Assembly (NCBI RefSeq): GCF_000003855.2
Contig: NW_003101678.1
Span: 1,716,470-1,780,469, forward strand
DNA: 64,000 nucleotides
Origin: Blastomyces gilchristii SLH14081
Lineage: Eukaryota > Ascomycota > Eurotiomycetes > Onygenales > Ajellomycetaceae
Direction of reading: 5' to 3'
Every line of letters begins with the position of its first letter. Position 1 is the stretch's first letter. The notes beneath the pieces were generated by a model that saw nothing but the letters and a program-made list of their open reading frames with translations, was not told where the DNA came from and did not search any database. Below are positions 25,251 through 37,643 of the stretch, one piece after another. The translations under genes were made by a program, and so were the position numbers.

Positions 25251-26076
25251 AAATGAAATAATAAATCACTGATATTTTTAATATACTATGCATATTAGAT
25301 ATCTTGACATTAGAACTTTTAATATTTAAAACTTTCTATTATAACTGACAGAATATTAATCTTATTGAAGATGAGAAGAGCTAAGTAAACTGAAAAAATT
25401 AATATTCATATTATAATATGATTGTGAGAAGAAGAAAGAAAGAAAGAAAGAAAAAGAAGATGATAAGTTATTCTTCTTATATATGTTATTAATTCATCTT
25501 TACAGATTATTATACAATGAATACAAATACTTTCATATTTCACTTCTGAGTGTAATCAGTATATCTGACAGATTTCATTCATATCTTAATACTTTCTACA
25601 CAGGCTATTACTGAATGAATTACAGCTCTTTTGAATATAAAATCATTTCTATTAACTAGAAATAAGTGTTCAATGTGCTGTTAGAAATATATCTACAGAA
25701 TTCAAGATTTTCTGATACAGTGAAATCAGTGAATTCTCTGTAGTTATAACTATACAAATTGCAAGATAGAGAATATAACAACTTTCTTTAATAAATATCA
25801 AGACAGGTATATTCTAATTATATATATTAAAGTATATATTAACTAATTTATATATAAAACTCATAGAAAACTAAATATATTGAAATATAAATAGACTATG
25901 TTGAAAATCTTTATATCACTGATCTGTCTTTCACTGAAAGTGTCTCTGAAAATTTAATCTTTTTCTGTATCTTCTCTTATATATCTTTCATCGGATGTCT
26001 CTTTTTTACTGTCAGAGTATTCTGAATTATCTCAGTAAAGTCATCTCTGATAATTTACTGATATTCAGAAATATTA

Positions 26077-26172
26077 TGTGAAAGATGTAAAGCTTGTATG
26101 ATTGAAAGATTGCTAGCTTTGTGAACAGTTATATGATGAAAGAATTAGTAAGCCAGATCACATGATCTGACA
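26077..26172 (-). repeat. 3' LTR of copia 2
   Basis: TGTGAAAGATGTAAAGCTTG to CATGATCTGACA. The partner LTR keeps CACGTGACC where this one has CATGATCTG, a CpG/CC loss. Confidence 0.92.
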
Positions 26173-26339
26173 TTCTCACTCATCAGAGTAACTATACACA
26201 ATGCTATATACAAAATTCACCTTCAAATCAAGTACAGATACAAAAAATGACTGGAAAATGTATAGTAATGAAAAACCAGTCATGAGATACATTATTTTTT
26301 ATCTCTCTATCTCTCTATCTTCTTGATATTCTCTTTTCA

Positions 26340-29300
26340 ATGCATATATTTCAATGTTTCAAGCAGTTTAATAAGCTCATTCACCATGTTCTCAGCAGAT
26401 GAAACATATCAGATAGATATCTTGTTCTTATGAATAAGATCTCAAAGAATGTGAAAATGAATCTCTATATACTTCAAGCAGTGTGAAATTGCTTCAGAAG
26501 AGAATAGCTCTATGACAGACTTATTATCAGTATGAATTGTATAAGTCAGATCATTGACTGTGATGGGAATGAGATGATCATTAGCATTCAGATTGTTGAG
26601 ATGGAATGAGATGAATTCAGTGTCTTCTAGAAGTTCGTGAAGATAGACAAGCTCATATGCAGCCTTGAAGAATGCAATATATTCGGCCTCTGTTGATGAC
26701 TTGAAGACCCCTGTTTACCGGCAGCTCCGCCATGCAATGGGGTCACCTGCTATGTAGATGATATAATCAGTGATTAAATGAGATTCTGAATCCCTACCAG
26801 CTCAATCAGCATCTGTGTATGCTACAGATTTAATTTCAGCACCTCTGTGATAGGTTATATCTTCATTGATTGAACTCTGTAGATATCAGAGTGTATACTT
26901 GTATGCAGCCCAGTTCTTTGATATAGACTGAGAGCTCAATTATTCAAGGAATCCTGTGATGAAGCTCATATCAGAATGTGTATTGAATGCCAGATATTGC
27001 AGAGATCTGATTCCAGATTGATAGAATTGTAGAGTAAATTCTGCTATGTATACAATCAGTTTCTTATCATCATTTATAAAATCAACATTCTTCTTCATAG
27101 AAGTGAATGTAGAATAACAGTCATTTATTGAGAACTTCTTCAGAAGATTTCTTACAAAGAGAGATTAAGATAATATCAATGAAGTTGAATCTTTATCAAT
27201 CTTCATTTCTAGATAGTGATTGAAATTCTCTACATTCTTGATTTTGTAATTAGCAGTGATTTCAGCTTTGACCCAGTTCAGATCATCAATCTTCAAGCTG
27301 TAGAAATGAACATTATTCATATAGATGATTATATAGATCTGTCTTTCATTATGAATAAATAGTCTGATATTATAGAGACTGATACAGAAGCCTGAGTGTA
27401 ATAGCATCTTTTACAGCTTCTTATATTATAAGAGTGCTGCTTGCTTAAGACTGTAGAGTCTCTGCATTAATTCACACACAAGATCATCATAGTCTTCACA
27501 GAATTCTGTGAGTTGATTCATATATATTCATTCATCAGCAGGTAGTTGAGTATTTAAAAAAGCAGTTATCATATCAATCTGCAGAACATATCATCCCCAG
27601 GATACTGAGATTGTCATGAGAGCTTATAAGATGAATGCAGAGACAACAAGTGCAAAGATTCTTAAGTAATTGACTTTCTTCTATTAAAGATTTTCCCAGA
27701 CAACTCAGTGAGTCTTATAGCAGATAATCTCACTCATATTATTGAACTTTTTGTCAAATACTCATTGACTATGAAGAATACTCATTTGTGATGTTCTCTC
27801 TATCAGTTATTAGATCTCTATCTGTTTTAAACAGTTGATCTCTTTAACACAGATCTTGTAATAATACTTTCATTTCATGAAAGCTTTGATGTGTATGAGG
27901 TTTTTCAGGATCAGAAGTGCAGTGATCTCAGAATTAGAAGATAGATCTTCAAGACTGTCTCTCACTGAAGCTTCCCTCACTATAGTGATATTTCTTGTAG
28001 ATGTTGAAGAATCATCAGATTCAACTGTGAATTTCAGAGAGTTCAGTGTATTCTGCACTAAAAAGATAGATATTCTTGCAGAGATATCATAGTCAATCCA
28101 TCAATTATTAGTGAGTATGAGAAATAATGAACACTCAGATCAGATTTTCTCATCAATGAACAGATTATCAATTGATGAATCAGGAATTGCTGCAGTCTCT
28201 TGACAGACTGCAGTGAATAGATCTGATATCACTGAAGAAATCACTGCAGCCGCTTTACAGACTGCATTGAGTAGGACCTTTGAGTGGTTTGTTATCAGTA
28301 TTGATGAATTGACAAGATGAAGGTTCTTCTGAAAGATGATGTCTTTTGATATGTATAAATGCCTGTTGAAGAGATTCACTAATCTGTAATTAATAAAATC
28401 ATCATATTTCATAAAAATCAACTCTTTGAAACAGGAAGTCATCTTATTAATGAGCTTGGAGACTATTTTCAAGAATGCTTTGTAACCTCATTGATGAATG
28501 CTACATGCAGAAGGTAGAGCTCTAAGCCAGGTCTCATACAGTGTAATCAGCTTTGTATTTTCAGAGTTCTCATACAATATTGCTGAGATTGGCATAAGAT
28601 TAAGCAGCTCTGTGACTGTAATAACTGTCTCACTTCACATCTTTTTCAAAGCTGAAGAGTCTATTAATAGTAATCAGAACTTCTCAATGATCAAACTGAT
28701 TGATTATTCAGATACCTTATCTTGCTGTAAAGTATGAGAAAGAGTCAGCTCTCATTTTATATCTTCACTGAGCATATATGTTATGGCTGCATTTGAATTC
28801 AATTCTTCACAATCTGAGTGAATGATTGCAATGCCATGTTCTAGCAGATTCTTGATGAATTGATTGAAGATCTGTAGATATCTCAATATCTCATTCTTGT
28901 ATTTCAATAGAAATATTCACCTTATTCAGATAGCATCATCTGTTATCATTATTGCAAGCTTCTTGTCAGCATATAATGATATATTATTTTCAGTCTCAAG
29001 GGTCTCATCATCACTGAATATACTCACTTAAACCTTCAAGGCCTTGCAGATGGCACAACATGGTGTGGAATCCTTGTAGAAAGTATATTTCTGTTTAGTC
29101 TTAACATATATGACACAGAATGATAATTTTTTCAGGCTGATAATGATAATATTAAATTGCAGGTCTCTGATCATCTTTAATATACTATTTTCACTGATAT
29201 AATCAAGTTGATGATGCCACTCATCTATTGAAAGCTGTTTCAGAAGAACTGCAGATAATTGAGATGAAGATGAGATAATAAAGAAATCAGTATCTGAATT

Positions 29301-31409
29301 CTTAGAGTTTATTAACTGTTCAATCTTCTCACAGCTGAAAGGTCTCAAAGATCCTGCATTTGAATCATAATCTGTTGAGATTGTCTTTGGTTTCAGAACA
29401 GTCACATATGTCACTGCTTTATACATTGAGTTATTCATTATCTCATGAAATGTTGATGAGCTGTCAGATAGAATGTAAATATTATTATGAAGCAGATTAG
29501 CATAGAAGATATCACTGTTAATAGATAACAGAAACTCAAAGTAGTTCTCAGTATTAACTTGTATATTACAGTGAATATAGCTCTGATATTTCATAAGCTC
29601 AGCAGAGATCAGATTTGCAGATAGTTCTGACATGTAGTATACATGATTGAATTCTATTAATCTTTCACTCACTGAGATGAATGCAGTGCTGACACTCTGA
29701 ACCTTCAGAATGATCTTATTAATCACTTGAACTGTTGAATCATTGATTGCTATAAGTTCTGAAAATCATGATCTATCACTTGCTATGTGGCATTCAGTAT
29801 CACTATCTCATATAGTGAGAGAATTCTTGTGAGATTTCATGAAACAGACTGATACATTGATAACCTCTGTGAGGTTTGTCATCTGATAGGTCTCTGATTC
29901 ATCTGTAATAAATAGTTAAGTTCTATTCTCACTATTGTTCTTTTTCTTCTTTTCCTTGAATTTCTTTATTCTCACAGTATTGTTTATTCTTTAATTATTC
30001 AGAGCACTGTCTGAATTGATCAATTAATAGATGTTAAAATGAGATCTCTCACATTCAGAACATATAGATGAATTTCTTGATTCTCACTGATTTCAGAAGC
30101 TCTCTTCAGTACTATTATAATCATGTTCAGTATGGTCTTCACGGGCTGAATTCAATGTATTGTTGTTATTAGAATTGATAGATGTAGTGATCATTGTATC
30201 TGTTGTAGTGAAGTTAACCGCAGAATCTGTATTCTGTAGATTCTTTTTATCTTTTGAAGAATCAAGCCGCGAATAGATCTTCTTCATGAGAAGATTAACA
30301 TTCAATATCACAGCTGTGAATTTGAAATCCTGTATCTTCTCAATCTTCTTCTGAACATAATTCCTTCAATTGTTAAGTAGAACTGAATAGAAGGTATCAA
30401 ATATTCATGCATCTGAGAGAGAAGCATTCATCATCTTCAATTTCATGATGACAGACTGAAACTTATCAAAGAATGTATGTAGATTAATGATCTGTGTGCC
30501 ACTAAGTGACATGAATTCCAGAACTGCCTCACAGTGTAACTGTGTTTTTGAGACAGAGTATTCCTGTTTAATCGCATTTCAGAGGGTATAAGCAATCCGA
30601 TTTTCATCATATTTGAAGAAACATAATCTGACTTCTGCACTCAAGGAGTTTGAGATGAATGTGTAGAGTCACCGGTTTCTGGCATCTCAGAATGATGCTC
30701 ATTCATCATCTCTTTATATAGGGTTCTGAATCTGTCATTTCTTTATCATATATCAACACTGTGCATCAATCAGTTTCACTTTCATGAAGATGCTTTATGT
30801 AGTGTAATTAGATGTGTCAGTTAGACTGTTTAGTCTCATAGTATTCTTGACATCTTTCTTGAATTGAGAGATTGCCTTGCCAACACAGCTATCTGATTCA
30901 TAAAGATTGAATTCCAACCTTTCACTGAGATTAGAATTCCATGTGACTGTAGAGGTGATGACAGAATGATTGTTAATATTCTGTGATCAATCTGTAGAGA
31001 ATCTCTGTTAATGAAGTTTTTCCAGTTGTAGTTTGAGTTCTAGAACTCTACATCTCTTCTTCTTCATCTCAAATGTCATCTTGAGATGTTTCATCTGTTG
31101 ATCTGATATTGTCTCACTCAAATGATAGATATCTGAGTGTTCATTATTCTTGTCAAGAGAACCAGCTTCATCAAGCTGTCAAGTAGATTGAGAGGCCGGC
31201 CTGATCATGTCAGGAGCTGTATTCAAACCAGCTTTGAATTGAGAGAGTGTTTCAGAGCATTTATCAATGAAGCTTTCAAAGGCTTCAGAAGAATGTTCAC
31301 TGACAGAGTGTGAGTGTGAAGAATCATCATCATCAACTGCAACTGACTCAGTGAAAAGAACACAAGATCATGAACATGTATATGAGCAAGATCATAATGA
31401 ATCTGTCAT
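26340..31409 (-). pseudogene. Copia 2 Gag-Pol, one frame with many stops
   Basis: The ATG at 31407-31409 is in the same frame as all segments below. Protease: WDSDTECHIASDRSWF (near 29790), the copia D-S-G-x-x-x-H motif with Gly changed. Integrase zinc-binding: WHHQLDYISENSILKM and CVIYVKTKQ (29200-29090). RT end: YIIIYMNNVHFY (near 27320; normally YVDD) followed by FNHYLEMKI. RNase H: about 26900-26350, ending in sequence like MNELIKLLETLKYM. Numerous TGA and TAA codons; inactive. Confidence 0.85.
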
Positions 31410-31660
31410 CTTGATATTCATTTATTGAATTCTTGTCAATATTGTTCTCTTTTTCTTTCTTTTTTGCAATGTGATGCATTTTCTGCAAGTCTCTTTTTTA
31501 AGTGAGTGGTAGTATTATTGATCAACAAGATCTCAAACACATTAATACTGATAGAATAAGACAATTTTATCTCCTGATGAGTGTATCAAATGAAGCAGTA
31601 GTTAAATAATGATTATATCAATAAGAAATCCTGAATTGGCAGTGATTTTATGCAAAACAG

Positions 31661-31671
31661 GTCTCATAACC
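31661..31671 (-). promoter_or_regulatory. Primer-binding site of copia 2
   Basis: GGTTATGAGAC on the minus strand, directly inside the 5' LTR. It is complementary to an anticodon-arm sequence GTCTCATAACC, one mismatch from the GCTCATAACC of initiator tRNA-Met, as in half-tRNA-primed copia elements. Confidence 0.65.
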
Positions 31672-31767
31672 TGTGAAAGATGTAAAGCTTGTGTGATTGA
31701 AAGATTGCTAGCTTTGTGGAAAGTTATATGATGAAAGGATTAGTAAGCCAGGTCACGTGACCTGACA
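31672..31767 (-). repeat. 5' LTR of copia 2
   Basis: TGTGAAAGATGTAAAGCTTG to CACGTGACCTGACA, then TSD TATTA. Confidence 0.92.
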
Positions 31768-32999
31768 TATTACTTATCAGATTTTAGAATGTCAGAATAT
31801 TTTATCATTACAGTATAGCTGTGACAGAATTTTCATTTATATCAGTATCATCAAATATTTTAACCTGAGTTGCAAAATTGATATATATCTTTATTTTTTA
31901 GAATCAGTTTCTAGTTTTTCAATCTGAAGTTTTCAATTCAATATCTTTAACTAATGAATATTCAACTTATGTTTCATATATCATTATTCTCACTCAGAGA
32001 ATTGATTAAAGTCAATGATTATCTGTGCTCAGTAAAAAACCAGAAAGAACTTTTCAGTGATAAATGAATCACAGAAGTATTTAAAGATAATTAATTCTTT
32101 ATAGCAGTTATGCAATCTGATTATCACTGAACTTTCTCTGCTCTTTGTCTTCTCTCATTGAAAATGATTCTATATTAATAAATGATTAGCTAAGTTGATC
32201 AAAAAAATTTTAATATCTCACTGAAAAGTTTTAAATTCTTCTAAGATATTTCACTGAAAAGTTGATATATTTACTAAAATCTAATACTACTTGTCTTCAT
32301 TTCTTTGAGAGTTCAGAACTTTCATGTTTTAATCATATTCAGCATCATCATTCTGCTGAATGAAAAGATATATGATATTTTATTCTTTGTTTTTATCACA
32401 CTTATAACTGTTCAATTCAAATTATCTTTGTTGAATGAAAGAAAATACATTTATTTTATCTTCAGACACAGACACTGCTCTGTCAGCTGAATTTTCTTCT
32501 CATATATTTCTGCATTCAGATGCCGGGTTCAGTGATGCCTTTTTAACAGACTGTTTAATATCAGTGATGAGTTTGACTTCTTCTCATTTGACTGATATTT
32601 ATCATTGCTGTTATTATATTCAGTCTATGTTCAGATATATCAATATCAGATTTCTTTTAAAATCAGTGATTTGTTTCATTAAATCTATCAGATGAGAGAG
32701 TTTGAAGAGATCTAGTAGAACAGAATTCATGACAATATTCATTTTCAGAATCTTAATAGAACTCTGATAAATTTATGATATAAATAGAAATATAGTGATT
32801 TGATTCTTAATATCAAATTAATATAGATTGTTACTGATTGTAACTCTTATTAATATATTTCTTTTCAGTAATTCAATCTCATCTCTTTATTTTATCAAGA
32901 CTGCTTATTCACTTTATTCATATCTTTTCAACTATGCAACTTTTTTCTACAAATCATATCAGAAAGCAAAATGTTATATCTGTTTAATTAAAATCTAAA

Positions 33000-34720
33000 A
33001 CACTATCTACTATCTATCTCTAGACAAGAATCTGGGAATGATTAATTGAAATTTCAACATCAGAGTCTCTCTTTTCTGAAAACTGTAAATGAAGATTTTA
33101 CTGACAGTGATTCAGATAATAATACTTTCAGTAAAGAAGTATTACTATTCTCAGTAAGTTTATCACTTTTGATATCTCTATTATTATAAAAACTAACATT
33201 CTCTAAAGATAGAGTCATATAATAAGAATGATGCTGATAATATTAAGTATGATAAGTGACTTTTGAAAGCAGCTGCTGAGAAGAATATTTCTGAAAATAA
33301 TGATCAAGAGAATTCTGATGAGTCAGTTACTAATAATATTAAAATACTAGCTGCTGATACAATTGCTGTTACTATTACTAATCAATTTATTAATTCTGAT
33401 TCAGTAATTAATATATCTTATAAACATAGTAACTTTGAAATGAATTTATTTATTCTGATAATGAGACTTTGAGCTGAAGAGTCAGATATTTTCTGAAAAA
33501 ACTACAAATTACTACTACAAATTCTGTGTTTATTAAAGAATATATCACTGATAAGTCTGCTCTCTGAAGGTCTATCAACTCTGAAAAAGCAATACAGAGC
33601 ATAATTTCTGATTTTATCAGTTAAGAAAATCTTAATTTCAATAGTGTTATTAATATAAATATCAACTCTGAGTTCTGCTCAGAAAAATCTCACTGAATTC
33701 TTTCTGAGATTACTCTACTTTTAAAATCTGATTCTCTTTATATCTGCTCTTCTCAAATCCTCAACTTTTCAGTGATAAATGTATATAGAAATAGCAGAAA
33801 TTATCAACAATCTCACAGAGTTATAACAATCTCACAGTTGAGAGAGCTCAGTCAAATATTATTCTAATAACTTTGTATAATATTCATTAAATAAACCTAT
33901 TTTTCCTTTCAATTTTATTTGATATCAGTGTGGAAATCTTGAATACTTTTATAAATCAGAGTTGAATAATATATCTCACATTGAAAGAGTGTATTTTATC
34001 AGATATAATCACTGAGATTCAGATATAAGATCTTATATAATAGTTCTGAAAGTTTAAGAAGCTATTCACTATACTTCACAGACTGTACAAAGATTATCAT
34101 TCTTAAATTCATTATTTAGTCTCTTTGAAATAATTACAATGAAGAATGAGATGAAATATATCTCAATTATTCAAGGTCCCAATGAACTTAATATTTACAT
34201 AAATACAGTATTTGAATCAGATTCTAATCTATTAGTATATAAGAGTCAAGATCAGTATTTTCTTCACTAAGTTATAAGAATCAAAACTGAACTTATTGAG
34301 ATATGACTATATTACAAATCTTTACTAATTCAGACTGAGTTGAAAATTGCAGTATATAATTAAGATCTTTTGAAAAGTATATTTTATTCTGATATACAAG
34401 TTATTTCTCTATCATATCAATTATTTATTAATGAATTTGATTTATATCAGAACATGTACTAAAACTTGATGAGTTTTTATATAATTTCTACACTAAGTGC
34501 TGTTAAGTGTTTAAAGTGAAATAATATTTTTACTCTAATCTTTGATTCTTATAATATCAATTTTCTCAATACTGTTACTGTATTATTGTATAACTTATCT
34601 ACATTAAATTGTAAAAGAGTTATGATGAATATCAGTGAAGAAAAGATAAGAATTATTATATCTTATATTATATTTCTTAGAAATATGCTGCAGTAAAATA
34701 GTAATACAGAAATTAAAGAA
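33000..34720 (+). pseudogene. Main decayed coding region of the TIR element, copy 1
   Basis: Frames conserved against copy 2 (minus strand about 57480-59110) read, for instance, MKNEMKYISIIQ and YFLHQVIRIKTELIE here against MKDEIKYISIIQ and YFLYQIIRIKTEAVE there (58050-57880). Conservation of frame across two decayed copies argues that this was protein-coding, presumably the transposase or part of it. I find no DDE signature I can defend and no recognised superfamily. TGA and TAA codons abound. Confidence 0.5.
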
Positions 34721-34901
34721 GTAACTGTAAGAAGATCATGTTAAACTGCTTTATTAATAATAAAAATCAGCTGAATCTGAACTATTATCTACATAATAAT
34801 AACTGATTTTATCATCATATATAATATCTTCAGTCTAAACTGAATAATCTACTGAATCTCATATATAGAGAGTAAATATATCAAGAGTAGAGTATAACAG
34901 C

Positions 34902-35406
34902 TAGACTGACTGTGTGACTGTATCTGAGACCAGAATTAGATTTTTTAACAGTCTCATTATCAATTCAACTGATTTCATTACACAGTTTTAACATTAGATA
35001 GTAGTTTCATACTGTCTCAGTGAGACTTACTGTCTACTCTTATTATATTTTTCAAATAAGATCATGATTTTCACTTCTCAATTTAAATTATTTTTATTGC
35101 TTTAAATGACTTTAAATCTTATTTGAGTATTATCAAAAAGTGTTACTTTTAAAAAAATTAACAATAGTCTAAAAAAAACCTTAAAATGTCTAAAAATAGT
35201 AACTTTATGCCAAGAATGAAACTAAATGAGATCAAATGAATCACTTTCTCATTTTTTTCAAGTCATGATTTCATTTTAAGATCTGATATATAGTCACTTT
35301 ACATGTTTTTTTAATGACTAGTATCAGTGAAATTCATGCTAAGAAATGTATGAGATCAGATCGAATGAGATCAAACATGAAATTCATGATCTCAGCGGTC
35401 AGTCTA
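34902..35406. mobile_element. 505 bp hAT-like non-autonomous element (MITE)
   Basis: Terminal inverted repeats TAGACTGAC(T)G and C(G)GTCAGTCTA, and a perfect 8 bp target duplication ATAACAGC at 34894-34901 and 35407-35414. Copy 2 of the host element lacks it (GTATAACAGTGCAGAC, inverted, near 57270). No coding capacity. The 8 bp duplication fits the hAT superfamily. Confidence 0.9.
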
Positions 35407-35429
35407 ATAACAGCACAGATAGTATCTCT

Positions 35430-37290
35430 TTTTCAAATATATTTAAGTTTGAATTTAATCTTCTTTTTTTCTTCTAATTTATATTATAGTGAGTTCACTG
35501 AAATATTAAAAATTTCATACTTATTACTAATCTGCTCTATCTTATTACTATATAATTAGCTAGAATACTTTTAAATATTACAGATATTCTCTTTTTCTTA
35601 TAATTGAAATTGTTTACAGTCACTGATTACTTATCTCAAGAAATATTAACTTCAGAAGTATATTTAAGTCTTAATTATTATATCTCTTATCTTACAGTGT
35701 ATGCTCAGAGAGAAATGACTTAGTTTAGTAATTTAGTAAATTATTTCAATAACATTTTCAGCAGTAAATTAATCACTCATTAATCTTATTATTTAAATAT
35801 ATATAGTTATTATAAGAAGTAATAGTCTATTAATATCTTAATTACTGAGAGAAAATAATTCTGAAGTAACTTATTAAATTATACTAAGAGCTTATTAATA
35901 ACTATAATTTTTTATTAAAGTAGTAGTCAGAGTAGTAGTAATATTTAAGTTATTTCAAGCTAATTCAGTTATTAATTATCAGTTATTTTCTGCTTTAACT
36001 ATAAGTACTGTTATTATACATATCAGTAATTATACAAAAAAAGCAAAGCTTATATAATATATAAAGAGATAGCTGAATATGTATATTAATTTATACTATA
36101 TTAAGTAGATTAAAGAATATACAGTATTTAATAACTGTAATATTCTAATAGAAGAGAATAACTATTAAGACTTTAAAAATCTAGTGTAGTGAATAAATTA
36201 TTAAGATATAAAAAAGATATTACTTTTACAGAAGAGTGTTCACTGAACTTTATAACTAATATTAAGAGATTTCTTTAACAGCTCTGATATATATCTAATA
36301 CAGAAGATTCAAGATTTATATACAGTTTATTCAGCACTATTCAATAATCTGTTAAGAATAAATAAAGAAATTAAAGATAAGAATGATAATTCACTGAACT
36401 ACTCTATTAAGTTAAAGTTAATAATAGATTATATTACTTCAAAGATTTTTAATTATCTATTATTAAGTAAGATATCAGAGAAAATTAGTATATAATTTAT
36501 AAATCTCTTTAAGCTTGAATTACTTCATTTATTTCTTAATAAGCTATAAGAATTCTATAACACTGATTAAAATAAGTTCTCAGTTTTAAAATTAAATTAT
36601 TATTCAATACTTTTCTATAATAAGTTAATATTCTCAGTTTAATATATCTATTCAATTAATCAATTAATTAATTAATTAATCAGTTATTAACTTATTAATA
36701 TATAAACTAGAGATTATATTCACTGAATCTCTCTTATAAAAGAGAATATTATTTAATATTAAGAGACAGAGCTTAGCTGAATTATAATTATATTTATTTA
36801 TAAAATAAGAGAAGTTAAGTAAATTTTCTTTATACTTATTTCTCTATATTACATTATACATGATTATCTACTGAATCTGCTGATTTTATAAGAGAATTCT
36901 GATAATTACACTATTATTAAACTATCAGTAGTTTGAAAGATAGTATTATATAATATTCTGATACAGAATAGTAATAAAAATAATAATTATTTAATATATA
37001 AGTCTCAGATAATAAGATATTTATATTATAATTAAAATATCTTATTTCTTTAAATAGAATAGATAGTTAATGAATAGTAGCTGTTATACTGAGTAATAGA
37101 TAACTAACTAGCTTAATAGTATTAATTTCACTGATAGAATAGTATACAGTATTTTATATTATCTTAGTAGTATTCTGATAATAATATCTGTCAATTACAC
37201 AGTTACTGAGTAGTATTATGATAATATTAGAAAGTTCTACACTGTCTCAACACCATCTTGACATTTAATATTCAGCAATGTGTCACTGAA
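35430..37290 (+). pseudogene. Second decayed coding region of the TIR element, copy 1
   Basis: Matches copy 2 at 52450-54097 inverted. Readable pieces with TGA as lost Trp or Arg include SVCSERNDLV near 35700 and FNNLLRINKEIKDKNDNSLN near 36340. It probably belongs to the same protein as 33000-34720. Unassigned. Confidence 0.4.
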
Positions 37291-37370
37291 TAAATGATGG
37301 AACATGTGTTACAATCAGCGACACGTGACACGGGTGGAATGGTGGATCCACAGTGTAATCAACCGTAAAT

Positions 37371-37394
37371 TAACCCTACGTTCTTCTCATATGG
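37371..37394 (-). repeat. Right terminal inverted repeat, copy 1
   Basis: On the minus strand starts CCATATGAGAAGAACGTAGG. CpG-containing sequence is retained in about 37290-37394. Confidence 0.85.
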
Positions 37395-37416
37395 AGAATT
37401 TACCACTCACCACTCA

Positions 37417-37445
37417 GCATCCGGAAATTCTAATTTTCCGGATGC
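37417..37445. repeat. Perfect hairpin beside the TIR element
   Basis: GCATCCGGAAAT-type stem of 12 bp with a short loop (left arm 37417-37428, right arm 37434-37445), 22 bp outside the element end. Confidence 0.75.
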
Positions 37446-37643
37446 ACTATTTCTTCTTTGGCGCAAAGCATGATTTATATCAACCACGAACAAACGACGC
37501 ATGTACAACAGAAAATCAAACAGGGCCTTGCATCTGATAGAGAAGAGTAAATACAGGCTGTCAACATATTTCAAACCATAATCATCATCTGATAACCTTG
37601 AACATGTGCAGTTGGGTTTTGTGGAATCAATTTCCTAAAATTC

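Larger units (their letters stand above)
26077..31767 (-). mobile_element. Ty1/copia element 2 (5691 bp) with 96 bp LTRs
   Basis: Direct LTRs at 26077-26172 and 31672-31767, a TSD of TATTA (26072-26076, 31768-31772), a half-tRNA primer site, and Gag-Pol motifs in one minus-strand frame. The uninterrupted site exists in copy 2 near 60474-60484. More decayed than copia 1, and from a different family. Confidence 0.93.
12521..37394 (+). mobile_element. TIR DNA element, copy 1, about 7.5 kb net, hosting nested insertions
   Basis: The ends are inverted repeats beginning CCATAT(G/A)(G)GAAGAAC followed by GTAGGGTTA-like sequence, flanked by AG on both sides (12519-12520 and 37395-37396). The element segments are 12521-12736, 23811-26076, 31768-34901 and 35407-37394; the rest is inserted elements. 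The joined segments are collinear with the inverted copy at 52336-62815, which lacks these insertions. CpG is nearly absent except near the right end. No intact gene remains and I cannot assign a superfamily. Confidence 0.8.

Noticed and set aside
24970..25272. 100-residue poly-leucine frame, looking like a membrane protein
   Set aside because: It is a translation of the triplet microsatellite; other frames give equally simple peptides and copy 2 lacks it.
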